NCBI RefSeq assembly: GCF_036370855.1
Contig: NC_088102.1
Location: 39,407,835 to 39,471,834 of the forward strand
Length of the DNA stretch: 64,000 nt
Direction: 5' to 3'
DNA from: Dromaius novaehollandiae
Taxonomy: Eukaryota > Chordata > Aves > Casuariiformes > Dromaiidae
Shown here: piece by piece, positions 20,287-34,100 of the stretch
Layout of the letters: every line of letters begins with the position of its first letter
Position numbering within the stretch: the first letter of the stretch is position 1
Position numbers and translations under genes: made by a program
Notes under the pieces: generated by a model
What the model saw: the letters and a program-made list of their open reading frames with translations, nothing else
The model's database searches: none
Told to the model about the DNA's origin: nothing

Positions 20287-23200
20287 GCCTGCTAGTTTTA
20301 AGCTCTTCAAAAATTCCTGCTGGCTCCCAGTAGTTAAAACAGGAAATGCCAGAGGAACCAAGAGAGAGACTCACTGGGAGAAGTGGAATAAATTGTGATC
20401 CCTCTTTCACCCTGATTCCTGCTGGGGATGTCCAGTCATTTTACACAGGCACCGGAGCTGGGTGTCTGTGCTCAGATGTGGCCAAATAACCTCATCTCGG
20501 CTCTGAAACAGCTGCTCGCGGAGGCCAGAGCTGGGTCCGGCCAAGGAGCGCAGCTGGAGAGCGGTGCAGGCTGCGGTGCCTGGGGCTGCCTGGGCAGCTG
20601 TCTGCGGGCACCTTGCCCCGGGGGGACAGTCTGATGCTCAGGGGTGGCAGTGCTGAGGGCAGATGCTGCATGCCGCCTGGGACGCCACTCTGCTCCTCCT
20701 TCCCGGGGAAGCAGGACGGCCCTTCTGGGGAGACCTGAGGACACCCGGCTAGTTTCATCCCAAGGCAATATAGGCTTCTCCTTTACTTCGACCACTTTCT
20801 GGACTCAATCTTTAAAAGATAAGTTTCTAACTGTTCCCTAAACGTTCTCCCTTTTTTTCCTTTTAGTTCGTATATGCCCAAGTAGCTTTCCCCCGCAGGG
20901 CAAAGGTCCGTGTCCTTACACTATATGAGGCTAAGGAGCTTGGTGAAAGGTCCTGCACAGCTCCACCACTTGAGGGCAGTGGTTACATGCCAAGGGCCAG
21001 ACTGCTGTTTGAGGATAAAAAACTTCATAAAATAGTATGTCTTCCTGTAGGTGCGGTCTCGTAGATCTTTTTTATTAAGTCAGATACTCTCAAATTCAAA
21101 GATACTAATATAGTGGGTATCACAGGATACTTAACAAGCCCGAAGCATTGAAGGAGGTATTGAAAATAATTTGATATGAGTTTGCAGACTTCTTGTTAGA
21201 GCTCAAAAGTGTAGTGGCCTTTACTTTTAAAAACACCGAAGGAATCAGTACTTTATGCTTTCAAAACACAACTTCATAAATTTACTAGATAAATATGAAG
21301 TGGCTCGTGTGCCTCCTTTAATGGCGGGGAGCTGAGTTTTTCAGTTTGCTGCTAGGACTATAATTTCTTTTATGTTTTTACAGAATTTAACACAATTGAG
21401 CTTACCCTAGTTGTTGCCCAAAGGCCATACTTCAGCAGACGTGCCTAGTGCAAGTGGCAGTGACTTCATGTGTGCCAGATTTCACACTAAGTTGACCCAT
21501 GCTCTAAAATAAGACCTTGACATCTGGTACCCATATTTAACTCAGGTAAGGTTTTCTTGCTGCACAGTTATGCTGGGATAATCAGTTTGCTCTTTTTGTG
21601 TTTTCGAGGCAATTGACTCTCCTGCCCCTTTCCCAGATGTACGGTGGAAGACGCTTTCCCTCCTATTTTGTCAGACTGCTCTTCCTTGCAGGCCTGGCTG
21701 CAGCTGCGACGTGGTGGTCATGTGTGTGCCTTCATTGGCACACTCTGCCCTGGGTACCAACACACGTGTTTCTCCCCCTCCCACAGCAGTAAACCTGCCC
21801 GTGCTTTCTCGTCATTTTTGCTTTGCGCTGTCCCGGATGGTGACAGAAATGTCCTCCCTAGCCTTGCTTATATTCTTGCATATTCTTCTTTCTCCTCCCG
21901 GTTGCTCAGCATTGTCTGACTGCTCATGAGGATGCTGGTAGCAGGTCAATACCCATGTTACCTGGATGAGGCCAAGGGGCTGCAAAAGCCATCCTGAAGT
22001 AGGGTTGCCACTGTAGCCATGCCCATGGTACTGGCACCATGCTGAAGTGGCTGTCAGCAGGTTCAAGAGGGATGTTTCTACAGGGACAACTGCTCTTTGT
22101 CATGGCTTGCTCCAACTGTGGTTCCCCAAGACCACAGTTTTTCTCCTGTCTGTGTTTTCCATTTCTATCATCATCTGAGGATGCAACCATCTGGCTTCTC
22201 CACTGAACTCTAGGTATACCTTTAGGTCTTCAAAACAAGACAGTCATAATTCTCGTCTAGTGGCCCCCGTCATAACTAAAGCAGAAACTAACCTGGTTTT
22301 GTGCCTCCTCCTCAGCCTTTTGAGCTCCTTGAATGACTGAATGTACTGGTTATCCTGGGTTTATTTTTGAATGTGTACGGGGGTAGGTTTCTGAGCTGTG
22401 CGACTAGCAGCTGTCGCCTGTGGTTTGGTCTGGCTTGTTCGAAGAAAAATTGTGCCTTTGGGGTGGCATTTAGGTTTGTTTATGTCTGATCCTGTTCTGA
22501 TAGATAGAAAAAAATGAGAACAAATAGAACAGCCTCATCTTGAGAGGCAAACCAGTCACCACCTGGTTTGAAGTAGTCCAGGCAGGGGCTGCGATGTACC
22601 ACAGGTCAGGGCAGCCACGGTGAGGGCTGCCCTCCCCTCTCCTTGCTCCCATGCTGGGTCCTGTTGTCTTTGCGTTGAGTGCCGTGTTGGGCCAGCTCCG
22701 TGCTGGAGGGTGGCCACACAGCACATCACAGCATGTCCTTGGAGCAGCACAGACCTGCAGGGCGAGGGGCAGCTGGAAAGCAGCCCCCAGCCCTCGCCAT
22801 CCTGGCCGCTCTCGCTGGTTGCCTGCAGCAGGGCCGAAAGCTCCTGCAGTGCTACCATGGGAGCAGCTGAACTCCCGAGACTGCAGCAGGGGAGCAGGAG
22901 TCAGGGGCTTCAGCCCCCTTTACATGTCTCTGCCCCTGTTCCCCCAGCTCAGGCTGTGCCTGTGCAAGGAGGGGTTGCTATACACTATGCGCTTTGCAGA
23001 ACAGCAGCATCAGTTTATGAACATCAGCTTGCAGTAAGATTTGCTTGTCTTCCTATCACAGGCACAGAGACAGTGAAAGACAGCCAGATCAGGGCTGAGG
23101 CACGGGTTCAGCCCTGGCTGGTGGCCGGGAAAGTGACGTCCTCAGCTGTCACCCCCTCCTGTGTCTTGCAGATGCCCGGACGTGCCAGAGACAGATGGCG

Positions 23201-25399
23201 GTGCAATATGTGATTCACTAACCAGCTGTGTTTGCTGTGTGGCATCCCCAGAACAGATCGCCCAGTTGCCGTGGCCCCATGGCGGGGTGGCCAGATCATG
23301 CGCTGGTGCTTTTCTGGTGGCTGGCATTGCCATGGCCGTGGCCGTCTATCCACCGCTGGGCATTTGTGGGCTCTCTGCCTTGGCAATACAAGTCTCAGCA
23401 GTTCTGAGTGCAGTGAGGAGCCAAAGTTGTTTATATTTATTCAAATCCCATTTAGCATCCATCAGGCTTAAAATTTCATGACTACCCTCTTATATAATTT
23501 TGTTTGATAGGAAAATAATTAATTCTGCAATTAAGTTCTGCCCAGAACAAATGATGTAAGAGCACTCCGTATGGGCTAAATTAGAGCCTGCTGAGACACA
23601 GCACCAGCATCTGTCTGGTTTAGTGGCACTTCTTTTAAACGGTCAGAGGATGGTATAATACAACCTCCTGTGATTTTACTGATGGCTTAATCTTAAACAG
23701 AGGCCCACAGAACACTTGGAATTGTTAGCTTGAGTACGTTTCAGTTGGTTAGCAGTGAAAAACAAGCTTGCACCTATGTCTCTTTCCCATTTTAGGGAAG
23801 TCATTTTAAATTTGAGCCTGCTGGTCGGGTGGGCTTTGCTTATGCCTCAAGAAATAAGGGGAACTCTGGAGAAAAAAAAGCCACTCTACAGACTGTGACA
23901 TACTGTAGGCATTGAGACCAAAATGGTGATATGCTCATAAGATAATATGCTCAAATTTCGGTATGTTGCCTCTTCCTCCTAATTTCTATGGTGAGTCTTT
24001 CCTCCAGTATTATGAAGTGATGAAAGGCCTTGCTTCCAGTGTGCTGACTCATGGAGAAGGGCCCCTTCCCATCCTTTCTGTGATGTTACTACTCTAAGGG
24101 ATTTTATATTGTTCCAAATAGAGGTCTGTTTCTGCAGAAGGGCAGTTTTTACAGTCAGTAAACGCAGGTTGCAGAGTATTTCTGGCTGCTGCAATAGCTG
24201 CTCATTTTTCCCCGAAGAGTCAGTAGCAGCTATGGTGACACGGTGGCAAGTGGTAAGCAGTCTATTTTTCCTTGGCTGGAACCAGTGTGCAGGCCTGGGG
24301 CAGAAACCCCCATGCTGACTGACGTTGTGTGGGGCAAGGGGAGCATGTGGGACACCACCGAGTTACCGGCTTGGAAGGGAGATTCTGGCTTTGCCACCCA
24401 TACCTATGGGAAGGGCGTCAGCATGCTGCTGAAGTGGGTTGACTTAAAAGGCAGATGTACGGGTGGGGAGGGAATTCCAAAGAAGCTGGATGTAGGAAGG
24501 ATATTCATTTCAGCAATGTTTATTTTTCCCCATGGGAAAAGAGATATTGTTTATCGTCTATTGCAGTCACTTGTTAACTCCATAGTTAGTGAGTCTAGTT
24601 AATCTTGATTTTGGTTTCCTCAGGGACCAGATGTCAAAGACAGCTTCATAAATATTTGACAGTTTAAGTCGCCTTCAAACATTGGCAGAATGCTGTTGGT
24701 GGGCCATCAGGAGCTTCCTTAAGCCTGTATATAGCCCTGATTTTTGCTCTTAGTTTCATGTGAGAAGCAAACCTTGCCTGCTGTGTTTCTGACCTATGGA
24801 GGGTTGTGTCTTTAAAGCATTTTCTCTGGATCAGGCGGCAAGTCTTTATGGTACGAGCTCAGGAGATTCGATCAGGGTGGCAGAAGGTTTCCGAGTCCCT
24901 TACCCAGCATCCAGCTATGGAGCCCTTAAGCTTGTGAAGGGTACCTTCACCTTGTGCTGAGGTAAATGTGTTTAATCCATATAAAGTTTGTATTTTAAGC
25001 AATTTTGTTGGGGTAGATTGTGTTTAAGTTATAACTCTGTAGCTTTAAACTGCTCAATTAGTGACATGAATTAGCGCTTCTTTCTACTTGATGAATATAA
25101 AGATTTAATAAAGGACACAGCTAGGAAAACAGGAAGTAAGAAATAAGGCAATCAAGAGTAGACAACGATTAATGAAAGAATCTATGGCTCTTACTCAAAC
25201 CCCAGAGGAGAACAAGGACATCTCTGAAAAGGCAGACTCATCACCCACTCTTTCCCCTCCCACTGCTCCCCAAGCACTCATCTGAAGGGTAGTGAAATTG
25301 CCTTGATATGAGTGAGAAAGCTCCATGTCAAGGGGAAGGCATGGTAACTACGCACAAACCGCCAGGGTTTAATCTTAGCAATTAGTCCCCTGTGGCTGT

Positions 25400-28300
25400 G
25401 TGGGAAACTTCTAAAAGGCATGTAAGGGCCAGGCTGCATGGTGGGGATTTACTCTGAAGTGACGTGCTCCAGCAGCAGTGCAGTAGGGCTGGCCTTGCCT
25501 CCACTCCAGCTCAGCGCTTTCATGTGAAGATTCAGTGGGACAACTGGGGAGTTTTTCCATGCTGCTTGCACGCAGCGTGGTGGGAGAGTAGCCCATACTC
25601 CTCCTACATGGATTGCCAGCAAAGTCTAGCACTAACAGGTCTCTGGATCCTCTAGTCCACCACTCTGCTGTGATGTCCTCAGTCACCATCTTTCCCAGCA
25701 CGTCGGGCTACACAAAGCGGCCTGACTCTTGCCGGGTGTCAGATAGTGTTTTTGTCCTCCACTTCCCATTTCTTTGTCTTGCAGCTTCCTTGAGACTAGG
25801 AAAAAAAGATGGCAGAGGACTGGGAAAAATATATTGGGTATACTGGTTACAGAAGTTGAGCCCTTCAGCACACCTAGTCTCAGCAGCAAGTCTTTGATGG
25901 TTCTGGTTGTCCCCGTTGGTATTCTGTGACAGGCCACAACACTCCAAAGAGCTCGGGGATAGCTGGTGAGGACCCTTTGTAGCTCTGCCAAATGCATCAC
26001 AGGACATTTGCCACACTGTATTTTGTCTGATAGGAAGAACAGCAGTTTGGTTGGCCCGTTGTCTCAGAGATGAGCTAGAACTAGTTGTCCTACTTTCTCC
26101 TGGAGATGTGTTGTTTCTCCCAAGAAGTTGCTCTCCAGTGTTTATTTGTACAAAGCTGCGCTTTCTCCTCATCCTGCTGGGGACACCCCCTCCTCCACGG
26201 CTCCCTGAGCCCCACCTTTGACTTCTTTATGCTAACCCATAACAGAAACCTTTATACACACAATCTCTTCTAGGCTTAGTACAGAGGAAGGTCAGCAATG
26301 CTTGTTGGAGCCACCAACCCCTGAGAAAGCCTTTCTCCTGCACCAACAATCTGATCTGCTTTCCTTGTTGCCATCAGAAATATGGGGCTCTGGGAGCAGA
26401 GTAGATTCAAGTGGTGATGCCTTGACAGTGTGCAGTGGGTGCTCATCGCTTCTTCCTGATGGATGAAAGCAGTACTGCTTCCCTGAATGTCGCAAACACA
26501 CCGTGTATGGTCTGCCGGGCCACTGAGGTGGCATCAGGATCACCAGAGAATTGAAACAGGTAAGCAAATGACGTGGTATTGCAGGATTGGAGAAAGAGGG
26601 CAAGGGAGCTAAGATTTCCCTGAGAGGCAGAAATGGCTGCTGTAGCCACACTGCACTTATTCACAAAGCCCAGGGCCAGAAAGTCCCTGAGCAAATGGCC
26701 TGGTTAGGTCTAGATCCCACTGTCTGCTGTATCACTGTCTCCCGTGGAATGGGGAAAGCCACTGAAGCAATCTAAGGTTGATCAGATGGACATAATACTT
26801 TCTAGCTGCAGAAGAGTTTCTACATGTTTGGCTGCTCAGTGTTTCTTTTTCTAAAGGCAAAGGGGTTAAATCTTCTATTGGCAACGGACACTGTGTTAAG
26901 CCATTGAGAGGGCAGGCGGTTTTATTGGCCATAAGCAAGGGGAGGATATAGAGGTTCCGAATAAAGAAAAAGCGAAGGAGGAAGGGAGACACACTGCAGA
27001 AGGGACTGCATTGGGGGCAGCATTTTCCAAAGCTCTCGCACTGGTTAACAGCTCCAGCAGACGTCAGAGGTGACCTGTGGTGTGAGGCTTCCTGCCCCAG
27101 CGCCCTGCAAAAGCCCACCGGCACCCCATCTCCTTCCTTTCACAAGGCTCCTCTGCTGCCAGGGCTTTGCTCTCCCAGCTAGAAAGCTGCTGCTCTTCAG
27201 CTCACCTGAAGGCCAGGCTGTCAGAAAGCAGCATTCAGCCACAAGACTGCCTGAAGTGGTCTCCCCTGCAAAAACAATTGTTTTTTTTAAACCTGCTTCC
27301 ATTCTCATGGCAGCTACAGAAAGGCCGGTGTGAAAACAGAGCTCCTGGCGCAGCACATGGAGGTGTGCCGTGTCCTGGAGGAGCACCCCGAGGGGGCATG
27401 GGAGACAGCAATGCCTTCACAAGGCAGCACTGCAACTAAAACCTGTAATCTGAAAGGACGTCCTAAGGGATGTTTGAAGTCTGGCCATCCCTGGGTCAGT
27501 CCTGGGCTATTGGCCAAGCTGTCACATGAAAAGGAATCAATCAGTGGAGTAATAATAAATAAATACTAGGTGTAAAGAAAAACTTGGATACCCTCACCTG
27601 TTTGCGTACAGGACAAACTTGTTGAGTGTTCAGTAACATGATTATGTCACTGCTTTTTAGTTTGGATTTTGGAGGACTTTTGCTCTTTTTCCCCCACATC
27701 TGTTCTGTTTTTCTTGAACTTACACCCATTATGATAGGATCCTGGTTCAAACTGAAGGGGCAGGATATGCAGGGGGTTATGGTGCACATTTGCTGATGAA
27801 GAGAGCTGGACCTATTTCCTTGCTTTGTCCTTGGTGCAGGACACAGATATGCAAATTTCTGCCTCTGTCCCAGCTCTATAGGCAGGCACCAAAGGCATGT
27901 TTTGCTTCCTGGTGGCATGATAAGGATGGAGACCCTGGAGGATGGGAAGCATCTGATACTAGGCTTTGCTGTGCCTTGATGCAGTGGTGGGAAGGCTGGG
28001 AGCCCAGTGTGATGGGCTCTGGGGGGGTGTCCTTGGTCCAAGGGGCTCAGGGTCCCCAGCATCCTGGGAGCTGGTGCACACCATCCTGCTAACATCTCTG
28101 CCTCTTACCTGAACTGAGTTGTTGGCCTTTCTGCAGATGGACCATGACAACTGCATGTAGACTGTTGAAAAATTTTGCTTATTTTTGTCCATTATCATCT
28201 ATCTTCACCTTTTCCAGCTTTCTAGGCCCACTTGTGCTGAACTTTCCCTGGGACAGTGCTTGTGGGTAGCTGGTTCACAGTTTGCGTGCCAGCAAAGCTG

Positions 28301-30020
28301 CATTCCTGTGGCTGCCAACCCCACTTCTGCTTATTTGCTGGTGAGTTCAAAAGCCAGATGAATTTGGGCCTGTTTTATCACATGAAGAGAAAGGAGAGCC
28401 TCATTTTACTCATTTAGCAATTGCTTTACCACATTAAAGCAGTAAGACACATCCATCCTCTGTCCTGTCTCTGAAACTGGCCACAGTGAATTATTTTGAA
28501 AACTGAGGGAACTGAATCCTTAGCCAACAGTTATGGAATAACCTGCTTATGGAAGAAATTTCTTCCTGCTCCCATTTATAAATACACAGGTTATATGCTG
28601 GAACCTATCAAACCCCACGGGATCTGATCATTCAAATGTATTCCTTGTCTTTCCCAGATGTCCTGCTGCATTTCTGGGCTGGAGGAAACCTGGTGGCTTT
28701 GAGTTCCACAGACAAACCAGGTGCTGTTGTCTTTTTGTTACTGCTGCTCCTGCAGCGACCCGCTGTGCTAGGTCTTGCCCAAGGACCCAGGCAACAGTGA
28801 GCCATACCCAGTAATGCAGTGCTTTTGTCTAGCTTTAATTACAGTAGTTGGACACACTTATTAGGAACATACTTTTATTTCCATTTGTTCATTCTGACAG
28901 CAGACAAAGCAAGCCACTGTCTCTACAGGAGGCTGCTTCAGGAAGTGTTATGGCAAATATACCTAAAGAGATCAGTGCGAGAGAGAATAGCACATCCTTT
29001 TACAGGCAGTATAATCAGATTGTAACAAGCCAGAGCCTTTCAAGAGGCTTGATAGTGAGTCTACACTCAGACTGGCCTGGTCAGCCAGCCTGTACAGACT
29101 GGCCTGTACAGACTGGTACATTTATCACACTTCATCTGCACCTGTAAGATAGGTCTCCCTGGAAAGATGTATGGCAGCTCTTTCAGCAGCTTAGGAAATG
29201 AACAAAGTTAGTTGGACAGCACTCAGCTGCCCCTTTTTGGCAATAAGTTTCTGTTCTGCAAAGGCAGTGTGGATCAGGCTAAAGACTGGAGGTCAAGTCT
29301 GGGTTTGACCTTGGATAGTATTTCCCAACCTTCTCTGCCCCATAAACAGCAATTCAGAGCACACAGCATGCTCTTGGAAACACTGGGCTTCTCTGTCCCT
29401 GTTAGCCTGGGACAACAGCCTCAGTTTTAACTTTTTGTGCCCCATGGCTGCGAGCAACGTTGTTCTTTGAAGCAGAATGTTATTGAAGACCTGCTCTTAA
29501 AGCTGACAAAAATTCACTTAAGCAATGAGATGTTTTGTAAACAGCAAAATAACTTCTAAAAGATTTTTTGCACAACACTAGGGAAAAAATGGTAAGAAAC
29601 ATATATATTGCAGGTTTCTCATTCTTGAGATCTCTAATGTTTCCTATTCTCCTGTTTTTTAGCATAAGTCTTTTGATCTTTGCTGTTTGCCCCAAAGCTC
29701 TGGGCATTAGGTGAGGTTCTCAACTTTATTTTACAATAAAAATGTAAAAGTTTGTAGCCTTCAGGGATTTGGAGAAAAGTTTGAAAATGTGATCTAAGTG
29801 CATCATAAAGTTCAAGAAACCAGAGTGCAATTAGGAAAAGCGCAAACATTTATAATTTTCTTTTAAAACCAGAACAAAAACCCTTGTGATTTTTAAGCCA
29901 TGATTCTCTGGAGCCTGACATTTAATTTTTGAGTATGTGGGGTTGGCAGTGCTGAAAAGGATGCTTTTCTTTGCCCAGATCATGCGTTTCTGCTAAGAGC
30001 TATACTTACCAGTTACTTTA
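25400..30020. other. Intergenic region, no recognised gene
   Basis: Overlapping open frames on the minus strand at 25411-25701, 25683-26000 and 25708-26172 (96, 105 and 154 codons) and at 27541-28095 (184 codons) resemble no family I know. None is bounded by convincing start context and splice sites. A 14-base tandem duplication lies at 29089-29116. Confidence 0.55.
29089..29116. repeat. 14-bp tandem duplication with TGTACA core
   Basis: CCTGTACAGACTGG occurs twice in direct succession (29089-29102 and 29103-29116). A related CAGACTGGCCTGG stands just upstream (about 29069-29080). Confidence 0.85.
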
Positions 30021-30029
30021 ACCCCTTCT

Positions 30030-30660
30030 GTGTTGCAGACTGGATGGTCTTTCTGCGTTGCACCTCCCTGCGCAGAACCCACCAGCAGCGCTTCCAGACG
30101 GCAGGGCCCTGGGCCCGACGGGGGCTGGGTGCCTGCACCTGCTTGGGGGAGCTGTGAGGAGATTTTGGGGGCGGCTTTTCTAGGTGCAGCGTTATCTCCT
30201 CCTTGCCTGGGGAGAGCGATGGCAGAATTGACCCACAGTCTCCCTGCCAAAAAGCCTGCAGGGGCTCACCCTGCTTCTCTCCTGTGTACAAGCCTCCATC
30301 AGAACCAGGCTTAGAGCTGCTCCCTATAGTGGGATTTACTCCTTTGTGAAACACGGTGAAGCAAACGGTCTGCGGGGAGGGAAAGGGGCCCTCCGAGCAC
30401 CTGACCGGCCAAGGGACCCTGGCTGCGGCTGAGTTCAAAAGCAAGAGGCTCGTGACTGCAGGCGGGGTCTGGGCCTGGCCTGCCCCTCTTTCCTGGCTCA
30501 TCTTTTCTGCAGCCAGACGTGGCAGGGGAACTCACTTGAGCTGTCATCGCTGAGGACTTGGGAAGGGCAGCTGGAAGCCGCGGTGGCGACGTCTGCCTGA
30601 GAGGCCGAATGCCGTGCTGCGAGGCTGTGAAGTGCAGGTGCATCTGGCCGCGAGCTTCAG
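30030..30660. other. GC-rich patch with scattered CpG
   Basis: The composition rises to GC-rich with repeated GCCC/GGGG words and moderate CG content, and overlapping open frames appear on both strands as a consequence. No promoter element or protein family is recognisable. It may be an isolated intergenic GC peak or an unannotated regulatory element. Confidence 0.4.
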
Positions 30661-31043
30661 ACCTCCTAAGGTCTTGATGTGGCAGCATCCCCCCTCAAGG
30701 CCTTAAAGCCTACTGTCTCTTAAGGGAAGAGTCTGGGGAATTTATCAGGGACCGCAGCCCTGGTTCTGCTCAGCTGAAAGGTAGTGAGGCTGTGTGGCTC
30801 TTATTCTGGAAGCCTACAGCTTTGCTTGGAGAATTAGCTCCTACCTGCAAAATTTGCTAGAGGGATGTGATTTCCCCAGAGGGCTAATTAGGAGAAGTGA
30901 TTCTTCCCTTCTGAGGCTTATTTGCACGGCATGGTCACAGACTGCAGTCAGGTTTTAGCCTCCTGTAGCATCTATTTTTCCCAGGATCCCAAAGTATCTC
31001 TCTGAGCTGGGCTACCTTGCCCAGTGGATAACACTGCTCTCTG

Positions 31044-31177
31044 AGGGGCAGGGAAACTGAGGCACCAAAAGGCAAAGCGACTTCTTGAAAATCATACAGA
31101 GATGTGGTGACAAAGCCAGGCTCTTTCCTCTGCTTCTCCTGCCCTGAGCTGCTCTCCCTCAGGCAGTGCTCTTTTAC
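31044..31177 (+). mobile_element. Relic of L3/CR1-L3 or MIR-type repeat
   Basis: The stretch contains GGGAAACTGAGGCACC followed by a diverged form of the 'gacttgcccaaggtcacac' pattern, CAAAGCCAGG, and an end near GCAGTGCTCTTTT. This order of words is characteristic of the 3' part of ancient amniote L3/CR1-L3 and MIR-type elements. Family assignment is from memory of the pattern, without alignment. Confidence 0.5.
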
Positions 31178-34100
31178 ATTTTTAGAAAGCATACTTCATA
31201 TTTTTCAGTGCAAGCTTTGCACGTCAGCAACTACTTCAAAATGAACTCTCAGGGGCCTGTTTATTTTGTGAGCAAGGGTTGTACTCTGCAACAGTATTTT
31301 CTGCCACGTTGTCAAAAGCACTATGGTCTCTAGCTGCTTCAGCATGGCTGTCTATTGTTCAGGCTGTGTGACCAAACTACTGCTTGAAATAAGGCCCAAA
31401 GCCAGCAGGCTGAAAGCTTGCGCTCCCTCCCTGGGAATGAGACTGCCCTCACCCCTTGCAGGGAGCCCTTCCAGGTGCTTGTCTCGCTCGGAAGTTGTCT
31501 CCCTGCAAGCAGGTGCCGGACAATAGCTTGTTACTGTGACAGTACCCTTAGGAGAAGGTAGGAAGGAGGAGAGATGCCCTGGAGGGAAGGAGACCCCATG
31601 GCCAGCTGGCTTAGGTCCTGGTTTGGGACCAGCACTTGGACTTAATTAAGTTAGGCCTTGCTCTTGGCCAGGGCGATGGGGCTGGGAAGCCTTTGCTTGT
31701 GGGAGACCGCTCACGTTCCTGTAGCTTCAGTGGTGGCTCACAGCGTTGCTGCAGCAGCATTGCCTTGAGCTCTTCCCATGTGAGAGAGGGATCACAGGCA
31801 AGGCGCATCCCCATGGGTCATTTTTAGAAAGCTGGGCACAGTGCCAACACCTGAGTTAAGCAAGGAGACCTTGGAGTGCTGCAACAGGGAAAGCTCTTCC
31901 TGGCTGAGCAACACATATGCTTTCCCCTCCCCATTCTCTTCTTCCCTCCTGTCCCCCAAATAACATGTATTATCTCTCCGTCTTCTGTGGACTCCTGATT
32001 TAAATGCAAGTGAAGAAGAGCCACGTAGGATGAATCACTAAGAAGGTGATTAGAGAGAGTTGTATTTCAGTTTGCGGATGTGAGAAATAGGAAACAGCCC
32101 TGGGCTGGGACGTGATCCTTCAATTTCTTTTGTTTTAGAAAGAATCTCTTAAGCAGCTTGAAGCCGAGTATTTATTGCTGCTGTTGGCACCTGGCAGAAG
32201 AACTGTATTTCTCAACTCTGTGATGAGTAGGAAAAGAATAAGAAACAGCCATCATGAAAGACAGACCCTCTCCTAAGGCAATGTGGCTGGAATTGTTGCC
32301 TGGCTCACTGGGTAAGAAGTCAGGATGTGAAGGGGTGACCCAGAAATCTCTTCCATTTATATAAAGCTGTAGTTCTTCCTGAATCTACCTCTGTGGGTAC
32401 AGGCCAAGCACCTTGTTTGACTTTCCTATATGTTTACTATGACTTGATGAGAGGTGTTTGCCTTTTCTTCATTTCATTATCTGAGACGCACTTCCATTTT
32501 CTGTCCCTAAGGCTACCATTTCAACAGTACTGGATTGCTTCATCCTCCCCGGGACTGTTTTTAATAACTCCTCTCTGTGATTTATTCCCCTAGTGCTTTA
32601 AGTGTGAGCAAGGACGGAATCATTCCTCATTTATAGACTGATGCAGCAATATGCTGTAAGTAGTCCTTTTCTCTCACCCCCTCCCCAAACTTTTCGGGGT
32701 AGTGCCAGGTTTAGCTAGTGTCAGCGCCTTGCAGAATTGCAAGTTTTGGAGGCTGGCCGTGCTCACTACACCTTTCTCTTAGCTTTGTGGGCACAGCCCA
32801 GCACAACATTCTTCCTTTGCAGAATGATGCCTGCAACAGGGAAATTATGTTTTGGCCGCTCCTCTTCATTCAAAATGATAGTTTTGATCAAACTCTCCAA
32901 AGTAGCTCCAGGAAGTGCTGAATTAAAAAAAAAAATCAACCCACTGGATAGACGCTGGGCAATGATGAGCAGGGCTTTGTTATGCAGGTATACGATGACC
33001 ATGGAGACTGGGGCTACTATTTATAATCTTTCCTCAGAGAATATGATAAGACCAGTAGAAAAGATCAGAGGCTACAGCCTCGCTGGGCAAGGCCAGGATC
33101 TTCTCCCTTGCTGGGAGGGCTCCGTGATAGAGTACCAGAGGCAGTTGTCTTTCTCATGCTGACTCTGACAACTCTATATAGAAATGTCTTCACTCCGTCT
33201 CTCACTGTTCCAGCTGTGCACACCCCTGTTAATGTACCCTATCATTTTCCACAAAAAATATCTTATTATATGGAGCTTGTTTCTGCACTTTCCCACCTAC
33301 TGTAAACACCTGTAAACCATATGGCCATTGTAAAACAACCTTGACTAACTTGTATGATCTCAGACTAAGATTTCAGGCCTTTGAATGTTTTCATAGTTTC
33401 CTAGTTGGGCTGAGTGTCCTTCCAAATTGTCAGCTTGATGCTACCTGTAGATTTATGTTCCCTGAAAAGCAGAATTATAACTTTCCATCAAGACAGCCCT
33501 GAAAAGCCTAAACGACTCAAATGTTGTGAAGGATGCCCATCCTAGGACTCTACCTACCCCAGTTCCCTAAAATTGCTATAGTGGGATCCATTATATTTAC
33601 CTAAATTTAGCTGTACCCAGTGCTTCAGCTAGAACAGTGTTTTTATTTACAGCACATTCATGTGTGCAAGGCACTGATTACATTGACCTGATGTCCACAC
33701 TTTCAGGCTCTACCAGAATGCCTTTCTACCATTAATGATTCCTATCACAGCATTTCTCCCCAAGCAAGTGCTGCTTTTGTTTTCTCCTGTTCCTTATTAT
33801 ATTTGTCCATCCATTTTGAAAGTAAGATCTCCAGAGCCCAGGATATTATTGTTGTTTATTTGGGGTCAGCAGCATGTTCAAGGTTTTATTAGCAAAGAGG
33901 GCACAATTCTTGCCTGATTCTTAGGACAATGCACTTTATTTCAGACACAAATGAACACTAGCTTGCACTTAGCATATGCAAACCATTGTATAACATTGCA
34001 TTCACCTACGGAGGTATATAAAGGGTAATGATAACGTTGCCCAGAAGGCCAACACATCAAAGGCCAAAGGAGCAGTTAAAATGTATTATGAGCTGTTGGC

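Larger units (their letters stand above)
17640..25400. other. Intergenic region upstream of SLC10A1
   Basis: Beyond the SLC10A1 start no further coding exon is recognisable. The SLC10A1 promoter must lie just right of 17502, but no TATA box or defined 5' UTR exon could be fixed. The block holds a nested palindrome (18457-18491), a 21-base A run (20266-20286), and two GC-enriched patches (about 20500-20760 and 22550-23360) with many overlapping but unrelated open frames. The 197-codon frame at 22620-23213 lies in the second patch and resembles no family. Confidence 0.6.

Noticed and set aside
27541-28095. 184-codon minus-strand frame
   Set aside because: No domain, Cys/Pro pattern uninformative, no splice-linked exons. 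Frames of this size are expected by chance in a 64-kb window.
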